From Labia minor (lineage: Eukaryota > Arthropoda > Insecta > Dermaptera > Spongiphoridae): 64,000 nt of DNA. The DNA lies in assembly GCA_963082975.1 (NCBI GenBank), contig OY720347.1, positions 45,707,155 through 45,771,154 of the forward strand. The letters run 5' to 3'. Below are positions 47,169-57,959 of this stretch, one piece after another (the stretch's first letter is position 1; every line of letters begins with the position of its first letter). The position numbers and the translations under genes were made by a program. The notes below the pieces were generated by a model that saw only the letters and a list, made by a program, of their open reading frames with translations, was not told the DNA's origin and searched no databases.

Positions 47169-48373
47169 CTGGAACCACAATACGGGAAGCAGTAAGTGTC
47201 CTTTTTACAAAAAATAACAACGAACATATGAGAATATTGCAATTAAATCCCAATCATTGCAATCAATCGGCCCAGGATCTTCTGAGACAATCAGTCAGAG
47301 AGCTGAAGGTGGACGTTGCAATTATCTGCGAACAACACAGAAACCTGCGTAGGGACGAGTGGGTGACGGATGCTTCTGGTATTACTGCAATCTGGACATG
47401 CGGTGAGCTATCATTTGTGGAGAGGATGGAGAGTTTGGAGGATGGTTTCATCTGGGCGAAACTGAATCACTGTACATTTATAGCTGCTATATCCCACCAA
47501 ACATAACCATAGAGGAATTTAAGAATAGGCTGGATCGTCTCATTGCCGATGCCCATGGTCGGTGGCCATATGTGATAGCAGGCGATTTCAATGCATGGTC
47601 TAGTGAATGGGGAAGCCGAGCAACGAACGAGAGTCAGAGCACTGCTGGAGTTTCTATGGATGCGGCAGGGGTAATAGCGGGGATACTTCCAGTAGATATC
47701 CTGGCCAATGAGCGCCAAAAGATGTATAAGCTCGTTAAAGATGACGACTATTTTACTAACACAAAAGCGATTGAAACCCAGTCTCTTGGAGAGTGGCAAC
47801 GTAGATGGGACCAATCGGGAAAGGGACGCTCATTGAACCATGGCTGGCCAGACAACACGGTGAAATAGACTATTATATGACTCAATTACTATCTGGATGG
47901 ATGCTTCCGGGCATACCTACACCGTTTTGGACTGGAGGAAGATCCATTATGCCCGATATGAAAGAACACCGCCGAGAACGTCGAACATGTTTTTTCCACT
48001 GCCCGCGTCTCTGTAGAGACCACAAGAAGCTGGCAGAACAATTTGGAGAGAGTCCAACGCCGGAAAATTTAACACACATGTTGGCATCGGAGAGAGAATG
48101 GGTTGCAGTCAGAAGCCTCTCCGTCATCGTAATGAGGGAGTTTAGGCGCTTGGAGAGGGAGAGAAACTGCCCAGATCATCGGTGAAGAACGATTGGTGGA
48201 AGAGCCTAGGCTAAGGCCTCTTCCTGTGATGAAATACCTTACGGTGGTCCCGCAGGAAGACTTCAAGGTTCTCTGGACGTTAGGGAGGTGATTTTTAGTG
48301 GGAAGAATCCCACACTACTGTTGAATACGGGCTCAGAGTGTCTTTTAAGAACATTTTCACCTACCCTCGGAAA
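47169..48373 (+). mobile_element. R1-clade LINE (Waldo-like) in an AC repeat
   Basis: The insertion begins directly after (AC)n and ends in a short A run followed by more (AC)n. R1-clade elements insert at fixed targets, and the Waldo lineage is known to use AC-type repeats, which fits this position. Only endonuclease and post-reverse-transcriptase regions remain; see the coding relic inside. Confidence 0.75.
47219..48184 (+). pseudogene. R1-like LINE ORF2 relic: endonuclease joined to C-terminal region
   Basis: The start encodes MRILQLNPNHCNQSAQDLL and CEQHRNLRRDEW, the opening of an AP-type endonuclease that nicks target DNA. A one-base frameshift near 47480 moves to YSCYIPPN and then GDFNAWSSEWGS, the conserved endonuclease D-x-N motif. 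Directly after it, near 47640-47660, the frame passes into AGILPVDILANERQ, RWDQSGKGR and, after another frameshift near 47810, HGEIDYYMTQLLSG and VFFHCPRL-type residues. These are the conserved C-terminal region beyond the reverse transcriptase. About 700 residues, including the whole polymerase domain, are therefore missing. The element is dead. It differs from the LINE family at 43327. Confidence 0.8.
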
Positions 48374-48486
48374 ACACACACACGCATTTTTCTCAACCTT
48401 TGTGAAAATGACTCAGGAACCTTCAAAATATATAAATAGATCAAAATCTCGATATCGAAATTTTTCGTGATCGCAATACTATCTCT

Positions 48487-49650
48487 GACCTTTTATTAAT
48501 AATTGCAAAACAAAAAAATAAAAGTTTATATCATGTATCAATCCATATTATCCATATTTATTTTTCTAACTCAATATGATTTAATATTTGTTACTAAGAA
48601 AAAAATTATTAATATAATAATAATATAAATAAGATATTTGACTTAATATTAGGATTTGGAGTTTTTTTAGCAGCAGGAATATGGTATATATATATATATT
48701 ATAAATAAAAAATTAAATTGGTTATTTTTGTAAAAATATAGTTATCGAGATTAAAAACCAACTACTTATTTTTTTCAAAAGTTTTTCATTAAAATGATAT
48801 AAATGTATGCTTGCAGGTAAATAAAAGAGAAATAAATGACAGATAAAATGGAAGTCATTTTGGATTCCATCCCAGTTGCCTCCATCGTCTGGAAAGCTGA
48901 GGGGACTGACTCTTCTGCTAATGACCCCATTCAACACCTCAATTTATCAACAGAGCAAAAGGCTTCCGATTTCGAGGATTTTACGTGCTGCTATCCTACT
49001 CTCCAAATCTGGGTATTTTCCTTCAAATATTAACAAGAGTGGGTTCCTTAAAATTCTCTCTCTCTTTCTTTCTATCGTTCGTTTAGAAGAGATTAAAAGG
49101 AGAGGAAATTGAGTGCAACTTAAAAGTAGCTCTCGATTCTTAGTACAGGAAAAACAGCAATTGGAATTAGGAAATTAAAAATTGACGATTCTATCTATCA
49201 GCAAAAAAAAAGAAATGAGATATTGAGGTTAATCTTTAAGTTAAAATAAGCCTCTCTTTGAAGAGCTTATATAAAGAAAAACTGAGTATATAGATTTTTT
49301 TAAATGACCTATTAAAAAAATCTATATATATACTTGTTGATAAAATATAATTAACTTGTTGAACAATATTTTTTAATATATAATGACCAAAATGTATATA
49401 TATTCACTCTTTAATTAGATAAATGTTTTAATATAGTAAATAAATAATAAATAAAGAGGATTAGAGTGAATATTACAAAAGCTTTAAATACAAAAACTTG
49501 AAATTTTTGAAAAAAGTTTTAATATTTAGAATCAATCTTTAGTCATGAAAGATAATAAATAATATTAGAGAAGAGGATTTAAATTAAGATTGGAATCGAA
49601 AAAAGACTCATAAAATTATTATCGAAAGGTGTCAAAATTAAAATCTATAA
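48487..49650. other. stretch with one higher-complexity island
   Basis: Around 48836-49050 composition becomes more balanced. The plus strand offers MTDKMEVILDSIPVASIVWK and the minus strand GKYPDLESRIAARKILEIGS. Neither is identified, and both frames stop within 65 codons. The remainder is AT-rich. Confidence 0.45.
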
Positions 49651-49655
49651 ACGCA

Positions 49656-49920
49656 TTTTTACCGACCGACAATAGTAAGGGAGGTATTGTTTTCACACCA
49701 AATTTCACATGTGAGGATTTTTAAATATCTCCACGAATCATGCATTTTGTTAACAGTACAAAAGTATTTTTAGCATGAAGTCTGTCTGTCCGTCCTTCCG
49801 TATAGATGTGTACAGCTTGAACAGCTCAACGTATTTTGATAAAATTTTGTATATTTACTTAATGCATCAGTAACACGAATTCATAAACTTTTGGTGTATA
49901 TCCGGAAACCGGAAGTGGTA
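49656..49920 (+). repeat. dispersed repeat family P, right-truncated copy
   Basis: It begins ATTTTTACCGACCGACAATA and follows copy 1 through GCATGAAGTCTGTCTGTCCG and CTTGAACAGCTCAACG to CCGGAAACCGGAAGTGGTAG, where similarity stops. Confidence 0.7.
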
Positions 49921-50311
49921 GTTTACAAAGTATTAATTTTTGATTCATTGTCCCAAAATATTTAATTTAAAATATAGTAGTAGTTAATTATTGAGTAACT
50001 AAAAATAAAAACCAAGACAATATAATTTAGTCATTTAATTGAAATTTTAAAAATATTTTTTTTTTGATACTTTATATATTATATATTAATATTAAATATT
50101 AACTAGCTGCTCCGAGCGCCTTCGGCGCTCTTCACACCTAGACGGGGGCTCCGCCCCCTGTACCCCCGAGTGATACATAGTATTTGGTTGAAAGTCTGTA
50201 TTTAAAAGGTTTTCATCCATTTTGTTTCAATCAGTATAAGTAGATAAGACATGTATTTGTTTTCTTGTAAAATATATTTTAATTTAATCAGTAAATTAAT
50301 TATATATTATT

Positions 50312-51240
50312 ATTGTATATGTTATATTTATCTAACTCTGTGTCTCTACAGTTTTTGAAAGTTCTTAGCCGCAGCATCCACATTTGTCTAATCGTCCCTA
50401 TCCTGAGCTACAACCAAATTCTACCCTGTCCCATCTCTCCCATGTCCCTTCCTTCATTGTCCACCCACCTTGGTCCTTGGTCTTCCACCGGATGTTTCCC
50501 AATCGGTTTCTCCCAATTTCTAGTTTCTCCAATTCCAACCACGTCCCCATCCCATCCCAGCCTTCTTGATTTTATAACTTTAACTATATCTGGACATTAT
50601 TTCTCGTTATGCCATCTCCGCCATCCCCCTGTGACCTCATCTTCTTTTGGCCTATAAATGCTGCAAACAATATTAATCTCACAAATACTCTAAATCTACT
50701 CTCGTCTCCCAGAGTCATCGATAGGGTGACCAAACGTCCCGTCTTTAGGTGCTCTGTCCCAAAAATGTCTTCGGGACATCCTACTGTCCCGTTTTTTCAA
50801 TATTTAGGTCATTTCGTAATTTTTTTTTCAAAATTTTTTCAATTTAGTTCTAAAAAAAGGTATACCGTTTGTCCCGGTTTGGTGTTTTCGAAATATGGTC
50901 ACCCTAAACATCGATCAACATGAAAAATAATTGTTTTATATATTTTAATTTTGATCCTCTTTGATGAGATAAGCCCCTTTACTGCATAATAACAGGCGTT
51001 ACTCAATTACAACGTCGATTTAAATTCTTCTCGAATATTATTATCTTTCGTGATTAGAGATCTTAAGTATTTAAATATTTATACTTTTTCAAATTCTACA
51101 TTTTGTATGTTAATTGTATGTAAGTCGTATCCGTATCATAATTCTTGAATTTTTTGTTTAATTACATTTCGGTTGATTTTTCCCCAATTTCTCTTATCAC
51201 ATGTCTCCTCTTCCAGTCCAATTCATTTACCTATTAATGT
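50312..51240 (-). pseudogene. LINE C-terminal fragment in Helitron A
   Basis: The minus strand retains traces of the C-terminal LINE region, with AAGAAGATGAGGTCACAGGG, TGGAAGACCAAGGACCAAGG and AGCTCAGGATAGGGAC-like blocks. It is interrupted by the MITE at 50722-50906 and by many stops. The fragment is homologous to 43327-43681 and 18575-19345. Confidence 0.7.
50722..50906. mobile_element. hAT MITE with TAGGGTGACCA ends, inside Helitron A
   Basis: The inverted ends are TAGGGTGACCA and TGGTCACCCTA. Flanks GTCATCGA and AACATCGA are an 8-base duplication with two changes. The body contains CAAACGTCCCGTCTTTAGG and CCGTTTGTCCCGGTTTGG. It lies at the same position as the MITE in Helitron B. Confidence 0.85.
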
Positions 51241-51589
51241 TGCATAAGGCATTTAAATTTCTTAATTTGGCTAGAACACGCCATTTTTTAAAATTTTAAA
51301 TAGAGGGAGAGAGAGAGGTTCTAATTATATATATATATCTGTTTCTATGACAGCAAAAAAGTAAACAAATTACATTCATACAAACACTTTCATTTATATA
51401 TATTTCTGGAAAATGGAACACCCGCAGCTCAACTCAGGAGTTACAAAGGATTCTAATTTCTTTTTTATTTTTCATCATTTGAGGTACCCTTCACCTCAGA
51501 AAAATTTGGTTACCTTATTCCTTGTAGTTTAGGCTCTGGAGTTTTTTGCGTACAGACGGACACTATCGTATTAAATATATAGATATGGG

Positions 51590-53150
51590 GCATAATCCAT
51601 GACTTTAGAAAATGAAATTCGGTTCAGGGTATTTGAAAATAAAATTTTTGGTAACATTTATGAGATTTGGAGAATGGCATATATGCTTGAAGGAATTTGA
51701 TGTTGGTTTAAGCATTTCCGAGATCAATAACACCACATTAATAGCATCATATTATGACAATATGGATCTTTTGTCAGTAAGACTAATTTTATAAGAATCT
51801 TTTCTTTTATATTTATCTTGTACAAATTTTCATTCGTTAATAAAAATACTTTTTATTTATCTGTGACAAATTCAAATACAATTTTTTAAACATTAAATCG
51901 ATGACACCTGATGTTAATATAGTTTCTTCAAATATTAATTCATTAATTTAATTTAATTAAGTTTTATATGGAGAAAAACAAATTTCTCTAATATAAGTTA
52001 TTTAACAGAATATAATATTTGTCTTGCAATGGCTAAGTTACTTAGTAACATGTCTTCTGTTCGAATTTCGCCGAAGCATAAAGTTTTTTTATATGATTTT
52101 CAATAATTTCTAATTCTTTAAATCGAGTTTTAGGAGTTTTTTTTAGGAATAGATTTTAAATCTTCTCTTTTATACTATTATTACTTTTTTATATTATTCT
52201 TTCTTTTATGCTTAACAATTTGATATAACTAAATACTATTAAAAATAATTAAAAAAGGATGTTTGAACAAATTTTTTATTTTACTCTTTTACACAGTCGT
52301 TGATTTAACTTTAATCCATTGTCTTTCATTTTAACTTTTACCTTACAGATTATATTCTGGATCATTTAATTCTCTCATAAAAAGAAGTATATCAGAAAAA
52401 AATAAAAAAAAAATCACAAAGAACCATAAAAAAGGGAATTTAGTTGTAATAAATGTTTTATTTATATGAATCCTTTTCTTCTTAAAGTATCCATGTTATT
52501 GGTGTATATTATATTTTATTCATTCATATTGAAGGTAAAGATTTGAAATATTAAACTCTATTTATGTCATTAACACTATCAAAGAATTTAGGGTCTATAA
52601 GACATTGAACAGATTTATATATCATAACTTTATTTTAGAATAAAATAACTAATATTAATTTGCAAATGTTATTCCAAGAGAAGTTAGTCTTGGTAAATAT
52701 ACTCGTATTATCATTGGAATGTTATTTCAATAAACTTATCTTGTTTTATATGAAATAAAAGTTAAGACATACGCATTCACACTTTCAATTTCTCAAACCA
52801 ACTTTTGAGCATGAAAACATGGATGGTGTGCGATATGCTAATAAGACCATCCTCTGGCGGTCAAAGTTTAGATACTATTTTCATAGAAAGGAACAAACTT
52901 AACTTTAACCAGATTTGAGAAAACGAAATATATACGAACATGACTTTAAGAACTAGAATCCCCACTATCCAAAAGATAAATCAAATCTAAATTAGTAATA
53001 GAAGAATCTCACTACCTATAAATTTATATATCAATACTTTCCAAATCTAATTAAACTAACTTGGTGATGGTCTAATATCTGTCTTTTTGGAATAAATTTT
53101 GTACAAAAATTTTAAATAATTATTAATCAAATGGTAAATTCCACGTTTTT
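51590..53150. other. stretch between the inverted Helitrons
   Basis: AT-rich. A tRNA-like pair (ATGGCTAAGTTACTTAGT and CTGTTCGAATTTC) occurs near 52028-52075 but does not fold convincingly. No gene was recognised. Confidence 0.5.
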
Positions 53151-53639
53151 CATATGTACAGTGATGGAAAAAAGTAAACGCCAGTCTAGCACAGTGCCTT
53201 TCTCAACACTATTAATATGTTATTGTAATTAAAATTTAAGAAATTAATTTTTAATACCATAAGAACATTAAACTGGAAATCATCAGTTTAATTTTATAAA
53301 GAGATATCTATATATTTAATACGATAGTGTCCGTCTGTACGCAAAAAACTCCAGAGCCTAAACTACAAGGAGTAAGGTAACCAAATTTTTCTGAGGTGAA
53401 GGGTACCTCAAATCATGAAAAATAAAAAAGAAATTAGAATCTTAGGTAACTCCTGAGCTGAGCTACGGGTGTTCCATTTTCCAGAAATATATATAAAGGA
53501 AAGTGTTTGTATATATGTAATTTGTTTACTTTTTTGCTGTCATAGAAACAGATATATATATAATTAGAACCTCTCTCTCTCTCCCTCTATTTAAAATTTT
53601 AAAAAATGGAGTGTTCTAGCCAAATTAAGAAATTTAAAT

Positions 53640-54545
53640 TCCTTATGCAACTTTGATAGGTAAATGAATTGGACTGGAAGAGGAGACATATGATTAGAGA
53701 AATTGGGGAAAAATCAACCGAAATGTAATTAAACAAAAAAATTCAAGAATTATGATACGGACACGACTTACATACAATTAACATACAAAATGTAGAATTG
53801 GAAAAAGTATAAAAATATTTAAATACTTAAGATCTCTAATCACGAAGGATAATAATATTCGAGAAGAATTTAAATCGACGTTGTAATTGAGTAATTATGC
53901 AGGAAAGGGGCTTATGTCATCAAAGAGGATCAAAATTAAAATATATAAAACAATTATTTTTCATGTTGATCGATGACTAGGGTGACCATATTTCGAAAAC
54001 ACCAAACCGGGACAAACGGTATACCTTTTTTTAGAACTAAATTGAAAAAATTTTGAAAAAAAAATTACGAAATGTCCTAAATATTGAAAAAACAGTAGGG
54101 TGTCCCGAAGACATTTTTGGGACAGAGCACCTAAAGACGGGACGTTTGGTCACCCTATCGATGACTCTGGGAGACGAGAGTAAATTTGGAGTATTTGTGA
54201 GATTAATATTGTTCGCAGCATTTATAGGCCAAAAGAAGATGAGGTCACAGGGGGATGGCGGAGATGGCATAACGAGAAATAACGTCCAGATATAGTTAAG
54301 GTTATAAAATCAAGAAGGCTGGGATGGGAAGGGGACGTGGTTGGAATTGGAGAAACTAGAAATTGGGAGAAACCGATTGGGAAACATCCGGTGGAAGACC
54401 AAGGACCAAGGTGGGTGGACAATGAAGGAAGGGACATGGGAGAGATGGGACAGGGTAGGATTTGGTTGTAGCTCAGGATAGGGACGCTTAGAGAAATGTG
54501 GATGCTGCGGCTAAGAACTTTCGAAAACTGTAGAGACACAGAGTT
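53640..54545 (+). pseudogene. LINE C-terminal fragment in Helitron B
   Basis: MTLGDESKFGVFVRLILFAA and QKKMRSQGDG (54160-54260) correspond to the MTLGDExRxRVFENRIL..KDEVTGEW region of the LINE, shifted out of frame partway. GGAAGACCAAGGACCAAGG and AGCTCAGGATAGGGAC blocks follow to about 54490. The LINE end GAGTTAGATAAATA precedes Helitron sequence. The MITE at 53978-54157 interrupts it. Confidence 0.72.
53978..54157. mobile_element. hAT MITE with TAGGGTGACCA ends, inside Helitron B
   Basis: The 180-base element has inverted ends TAGGGTGACCA / TGGTCACCCTA and a perfect 8-base duplication TCGATGAC on both sides (53970-53977 and 54158-54165). The Helitron at 18352 has no MITE at the matching site, which gives the empty-site form. 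Confidence 0.92.
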
Positions 54546-54869
54546 AGATAAATACAATAATAATATATAATTAATTTACTGATTAAATTAAAATATATTT
54601 TACAAAAAAACAAATACATGTCTTATCTACTTATACTGATTGAAACAAAATGGATGAAAACCTTTTACATACAGACTTTCAACCAAATACTATGTATCAC
54701 TCGGGGGTACAGGGGGCGGAGCCCCCGTCTAGGTGTGAAGAGCGCCGAAGGCGCTCGGAGCAGCTAGTTAAAAATTAATTTCTTAAATTTTAATTACAAA
54801 AATATATTAATGGTGTTGAGAAAGTCACTGCGCTAGACTGGCGTTTACTTATTTCCGTCACTATACTTG

Positions 54870-56655
54870 ATCCTTATGATAATATTATAATTGATAGTCT
54901 AATATACTAAAAATTGAGTAATTATAGAATCCACTAAATAAAAGTTTCGATTTATAAATAAATATTTTAAAAAGTTTATTATACTAAATGAATTAATAAG
55001 TTGTATCTATATTTATTATAAATTTGAGATACGTGTATTATAACCAATTTATACAAGTTTATAAGTTTAAAATTTTAATACTAAAAAGTAGGAAATAAGT
55101 AAAATAAAAAACATTAAAATATAGTTAATTTAAAATAGTATTAAAATGCAATATATATTATATATTACATTAAAAATATATAACTATTATCACCTTCCTT
55201 TAATCTTTTATTACTTTTACTTATCTTTTATAACAATGATGCTACTTTCCTAATTTTTTCAGGTTTTAGATCAAAAGTTTTTTAAAAAAATATTTGTTTA
55301 TTTAATTTCATCTATTTATAAGTATTAAACAAAACAAAAAACTCTTCTGAGATTTTGGAAACTATGCTCTCAGTTGATTATTCTCACTGTGCTCTCTTAA
55401 TGCTAGAAATCCGTTCTCAGTTTTTCCTCTACTTAATATATTTTTATTAATTAATGTAACTAGAATTCCCTCAGGAACAGATATGAAATGAAAGGTATTT
55501 ACATTCTTATTACTTAGGGTTAAGTAAAACTTTATTAATTTAAGTTTTCTCTTATATTTTATCTATGAAATATTCTTGTGGTGGAAATTGTCCATTTGCA
55601 TTTTAAAGAAGGGTAAATTTACTAGAGGCCATATTTGATTATGAACGTAATTAACTCCCTTTCACACTATTTTTCTTTCAAACATGTTCAGTGTAATTTA
55701 AAATATTCACGGTCTTAAAATTTACATTTAGAATTTTCTAGGAACTAATGTTAAGTTGAATAGCTATTAGTTTACTATAGCCTCTTAAGTACTAAAATTC
55801 ACAACCTAAAATACTCTGTTAGAAGATAAAAATATTATATAGATTTCAATGCCATGAATTTATAATTTGCTTAAAATTTTGTCTATACAGATGTGTAATT
55901 ATAACTGGCCACTTGAATTCTCATTATACACCTTCTAAAAGTCAAGACATTAATTCTTATATTAACATTCTTTACCCAGTTTAATTAAAATTGGTAATAA
56001 TTAACTTTTGGTTATAAACACATAACTTGAAAAATAAATAAGTAGCATATTGAATAATATAATAAAATGTATACGATATTTTTGTTTAAAATTATCGTTT
56101 GGAATGTGTAATATCATATTGATTGATGATGACAAGAAACGAAAATACCATCTCATCATTAATTTTAATCACAATTTACTACTATTCTTATTAAATATGT
56201 AGAAATATTCGAAGAATTCTAATTAAAATTAAAATTAGAATATCACATATTTTTATATTTATTTTATCTAAAAAATTGTTTTTTTAATATTTCATAAGAA
56301 TTCTTAAAAAAGATTTGATCCTAACCTTCCCAATGAAATGGGATTCGATTGGATCATACAAAGATGTATTTCTGGGCAGAGAAATTTATTATTGATATTT
56401 ATGGGGTAAACGAATAATGGGAGAAGATTTGGATCAAAATAAATTAGGATTGACACCAGAAATGATGAATATATCAAACAAAATACATTTTCCAGTAATA
56501 TCTCTTAAAACAGATTGTAAATCAAATATAGATTTAGGAGATTTTGATACCATAATTTTTTTAATTATACTTTTGATAAAAGTATGTCCTTATTTTAAAA
56601 AAATCCATTGTAGGTCTTTGATCTCATTTAATAATAATTTTTATAAGTTAAATAA
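54870..56655. other. AT-rich stretch, nothing recognised
   Basis: Several short frames occur, none with family resemblance. Confidence 0.55.
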
Positions 56656-56659
56656 TATA

Positions 56660-56765
56660 GGTTGAGAGCGTCCGTTGTACTCATCATACAACACCTTTAC
56701 CCTTTTAGGTGGGAACCGGTTTGATAGGCGCAGTCATAAGATGTAGAGGATTTCAATTAACGATC
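56660..56765 (+). repeat. SINE tail fragment
   Basis: GTTGTACTCATCATACAACACC and TTTGATAGGCGCAGTC match the 3' portion of the SINE copies at 5715-5936 and 3985-4200. Confidence 0.45.
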
Positions 56766-56867
56766 TTATAACTTTCCTTGAAAATTGGTGAATTCATTTT
56801 CAAATTAATTTTTATTTATTTTCACTTATTAAATTATTTATATGTTAAGAAAATATATACATATATA

Positions 56868-57262
56868 CGAGGTGTGTCTAAAAAGTTCGGTGAATTGTAT
56901 GATAAAAACATTAAAAAGAGAATGTTAATTGTAAATACCTTTATTAACCTTCAAAATACTCCCCACTAGCCACAACCCACTTCTGACAACGTTCATATAA
57001 CGCTTGAAAACTGTTGGAGAAGTCTTGATGTGGAATCTCTCAGAATAGCCGTCACAACGTTCAAGTCGGCAATCCACAAGCAGGACACCAGAAAACACTA
57101 CTTACTGTGTCTTTGCGAATACCCAATTCTTGGGATATTAGTCGCAGAGTCAATCGTTGATTTTTTTTAGCATCTCTCGTACACGTTCAGTGTATTTACA
57201 ATTATCATTCTCTTTTTAATGTTTTTATCATACCATTCACCGAACTTTTTAGACATACCTCG
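56868..57262 (-). mobile_element. mariner deletion derivative
   Basis: The ends CGAGGTGTGTCTAAAAAGTT and (reverse complement) CGAGGTATGTCTAAAAAGTT begin inverted repeats of about 70 bases, flanked by TA. On the minus strand two scraps of mariner transposase remain. One is LRLISQELGIRKDTVS near 57115-57175, part of the helix-turn-helix DNA-binding domain. The other is ERCQKWVVASGEYFE near 56958-57005, the C-terminus. The catalytic core between them is deleted, so it can only move with a helper transposase. Confidence 0.88.
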
Positions 57263-57264
57263 TA

Positions 57265-57950
57265 TATTCTTAGTAAAATCTTCGAAAATTATTTATGAAA
57301 AGATTATATTTAGTCAAGATCTTAATGTATATAATAGTTAATTATCGTATTAATGAATATTCAATATTTAATGTTTAATATTATTTAAGACTAAAATTTC
57401 GAGAATCATTTTCTCATCATCAGTTTGATATAAACTTGGAATATTTGTTAATTTTAACAATCCTATCATGCCTCGATTTATTCTCTTGGAAAAAAAGAAC
57501 TTTGCAAACTCAACGTTTTCTCATCTTGGAAAGATAAAGTCGAGTTCAAGTTTTAAACTATGTAGTGGAAATCCGTCTAAATGTTCGGAGATAAAGACGA
57601 TTTAAGATAAATAAATCAATAAATGACTTATCCAGACTTTCTCTATCAATTGAAATAAGGAATATCATCATTTTTGGTAAATATCATTGTAATTCTTCGA
57701 GTATGCTAATTAGAATCTTAACATAATTTTTTTCTGACCATAATACATCAAATCTTTGATATTTTACATTTTGAAAAAAAAAGAAAAACTCGAAATGAAA
57801 AAATAGATAATTAATATAAAATAAAGCCTGTTGTCATATAACAAAATAATTCTTAATAAAACGAAGCGAAATACCAATTAAATTTTTGATGTCTGACAGT
57901 CTTAAAATCTTAATTAATATTAGAATCGGACCTCATGGTCGTTTAAGTTA
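57265..57950. other. AT-rich stretch, nothing recognised
   Basis: No gene or repeat end was supported. Confidence 0.55.
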
Positions 57951-57959
57951 AATGGCAAG

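Larger units (their letters stand above)
46911..48486 (+). repeat. family Q copy split by an R1-type LINE
   Basis: The left part (46911-47168) runs from CGAATCAATCAAGCTGAAAT to the (AC)n tract. The right part (48374-48486) resumes with ACACACACACGCATTTTTCT and ends TCGTGATCGCAATACTATCT. Together they match 22464-23041 without its first ~200 bases. The LINE entered exactly at the AC tract. Confidence 0.8.
50103..51583 (-). mobile_element. Helitron A (inverted partner of Helitron B)
   Basis: On the minus strand it starts TC at 51583 (TCTATATATTTAATACGATA) after A and ends with hairpin GAGCGCCGAAGGCGCTC, a spacer and CTAG at 50103, followed by T. The 1,481-base element carries a GGGGGCGGAGCCCCC hairpin, a LINE fragment and a hAT MITE. 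It lacks any Rep/helicase frame. It is colinear with 53307-54767 in the opposite orientation. Confidence 0.9.
53307..54767 (+). mobile_element. Helitron B
   Basis: It starts TC at 53307 after A and ends hairpin GAGCGCCGAAGGCGCTC, spacer, CTAG at 54767, followed by T. The 1,461 bases match Helitron A end to end. The content is non-coding apart from a LINE relic and a hAT MITE. It inserted into a Tc1-type MITE, giving a three-level nest. Confidence 0.9.
53159..54863. mobile_element. Tc1/mariner-type TIR element split by Helitron B
   Basis: The left end CAGTGATGGAAAAAAGTAAA and reverse complement of the right end TAGTGACGGAAATAAGTAAA start inverted repeats that extend about 100 bases (CGCCAGTCTAGC, TTTCTCAACAC, AATTAAAATTTAAGAAATTA). 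TA flanks both sides (53157-53158, 54864-54865). Without the Helitron only about 244 bases remain, so it was a MITE with no transposase. Confidence 0.82.

Noticed and set aside
50313-50657. 114-codon plus-strand frame, and its mirror at 54222-54557
   Set aside because: Both are antisense readings of the LINE fragment carried by the two Helitrons.
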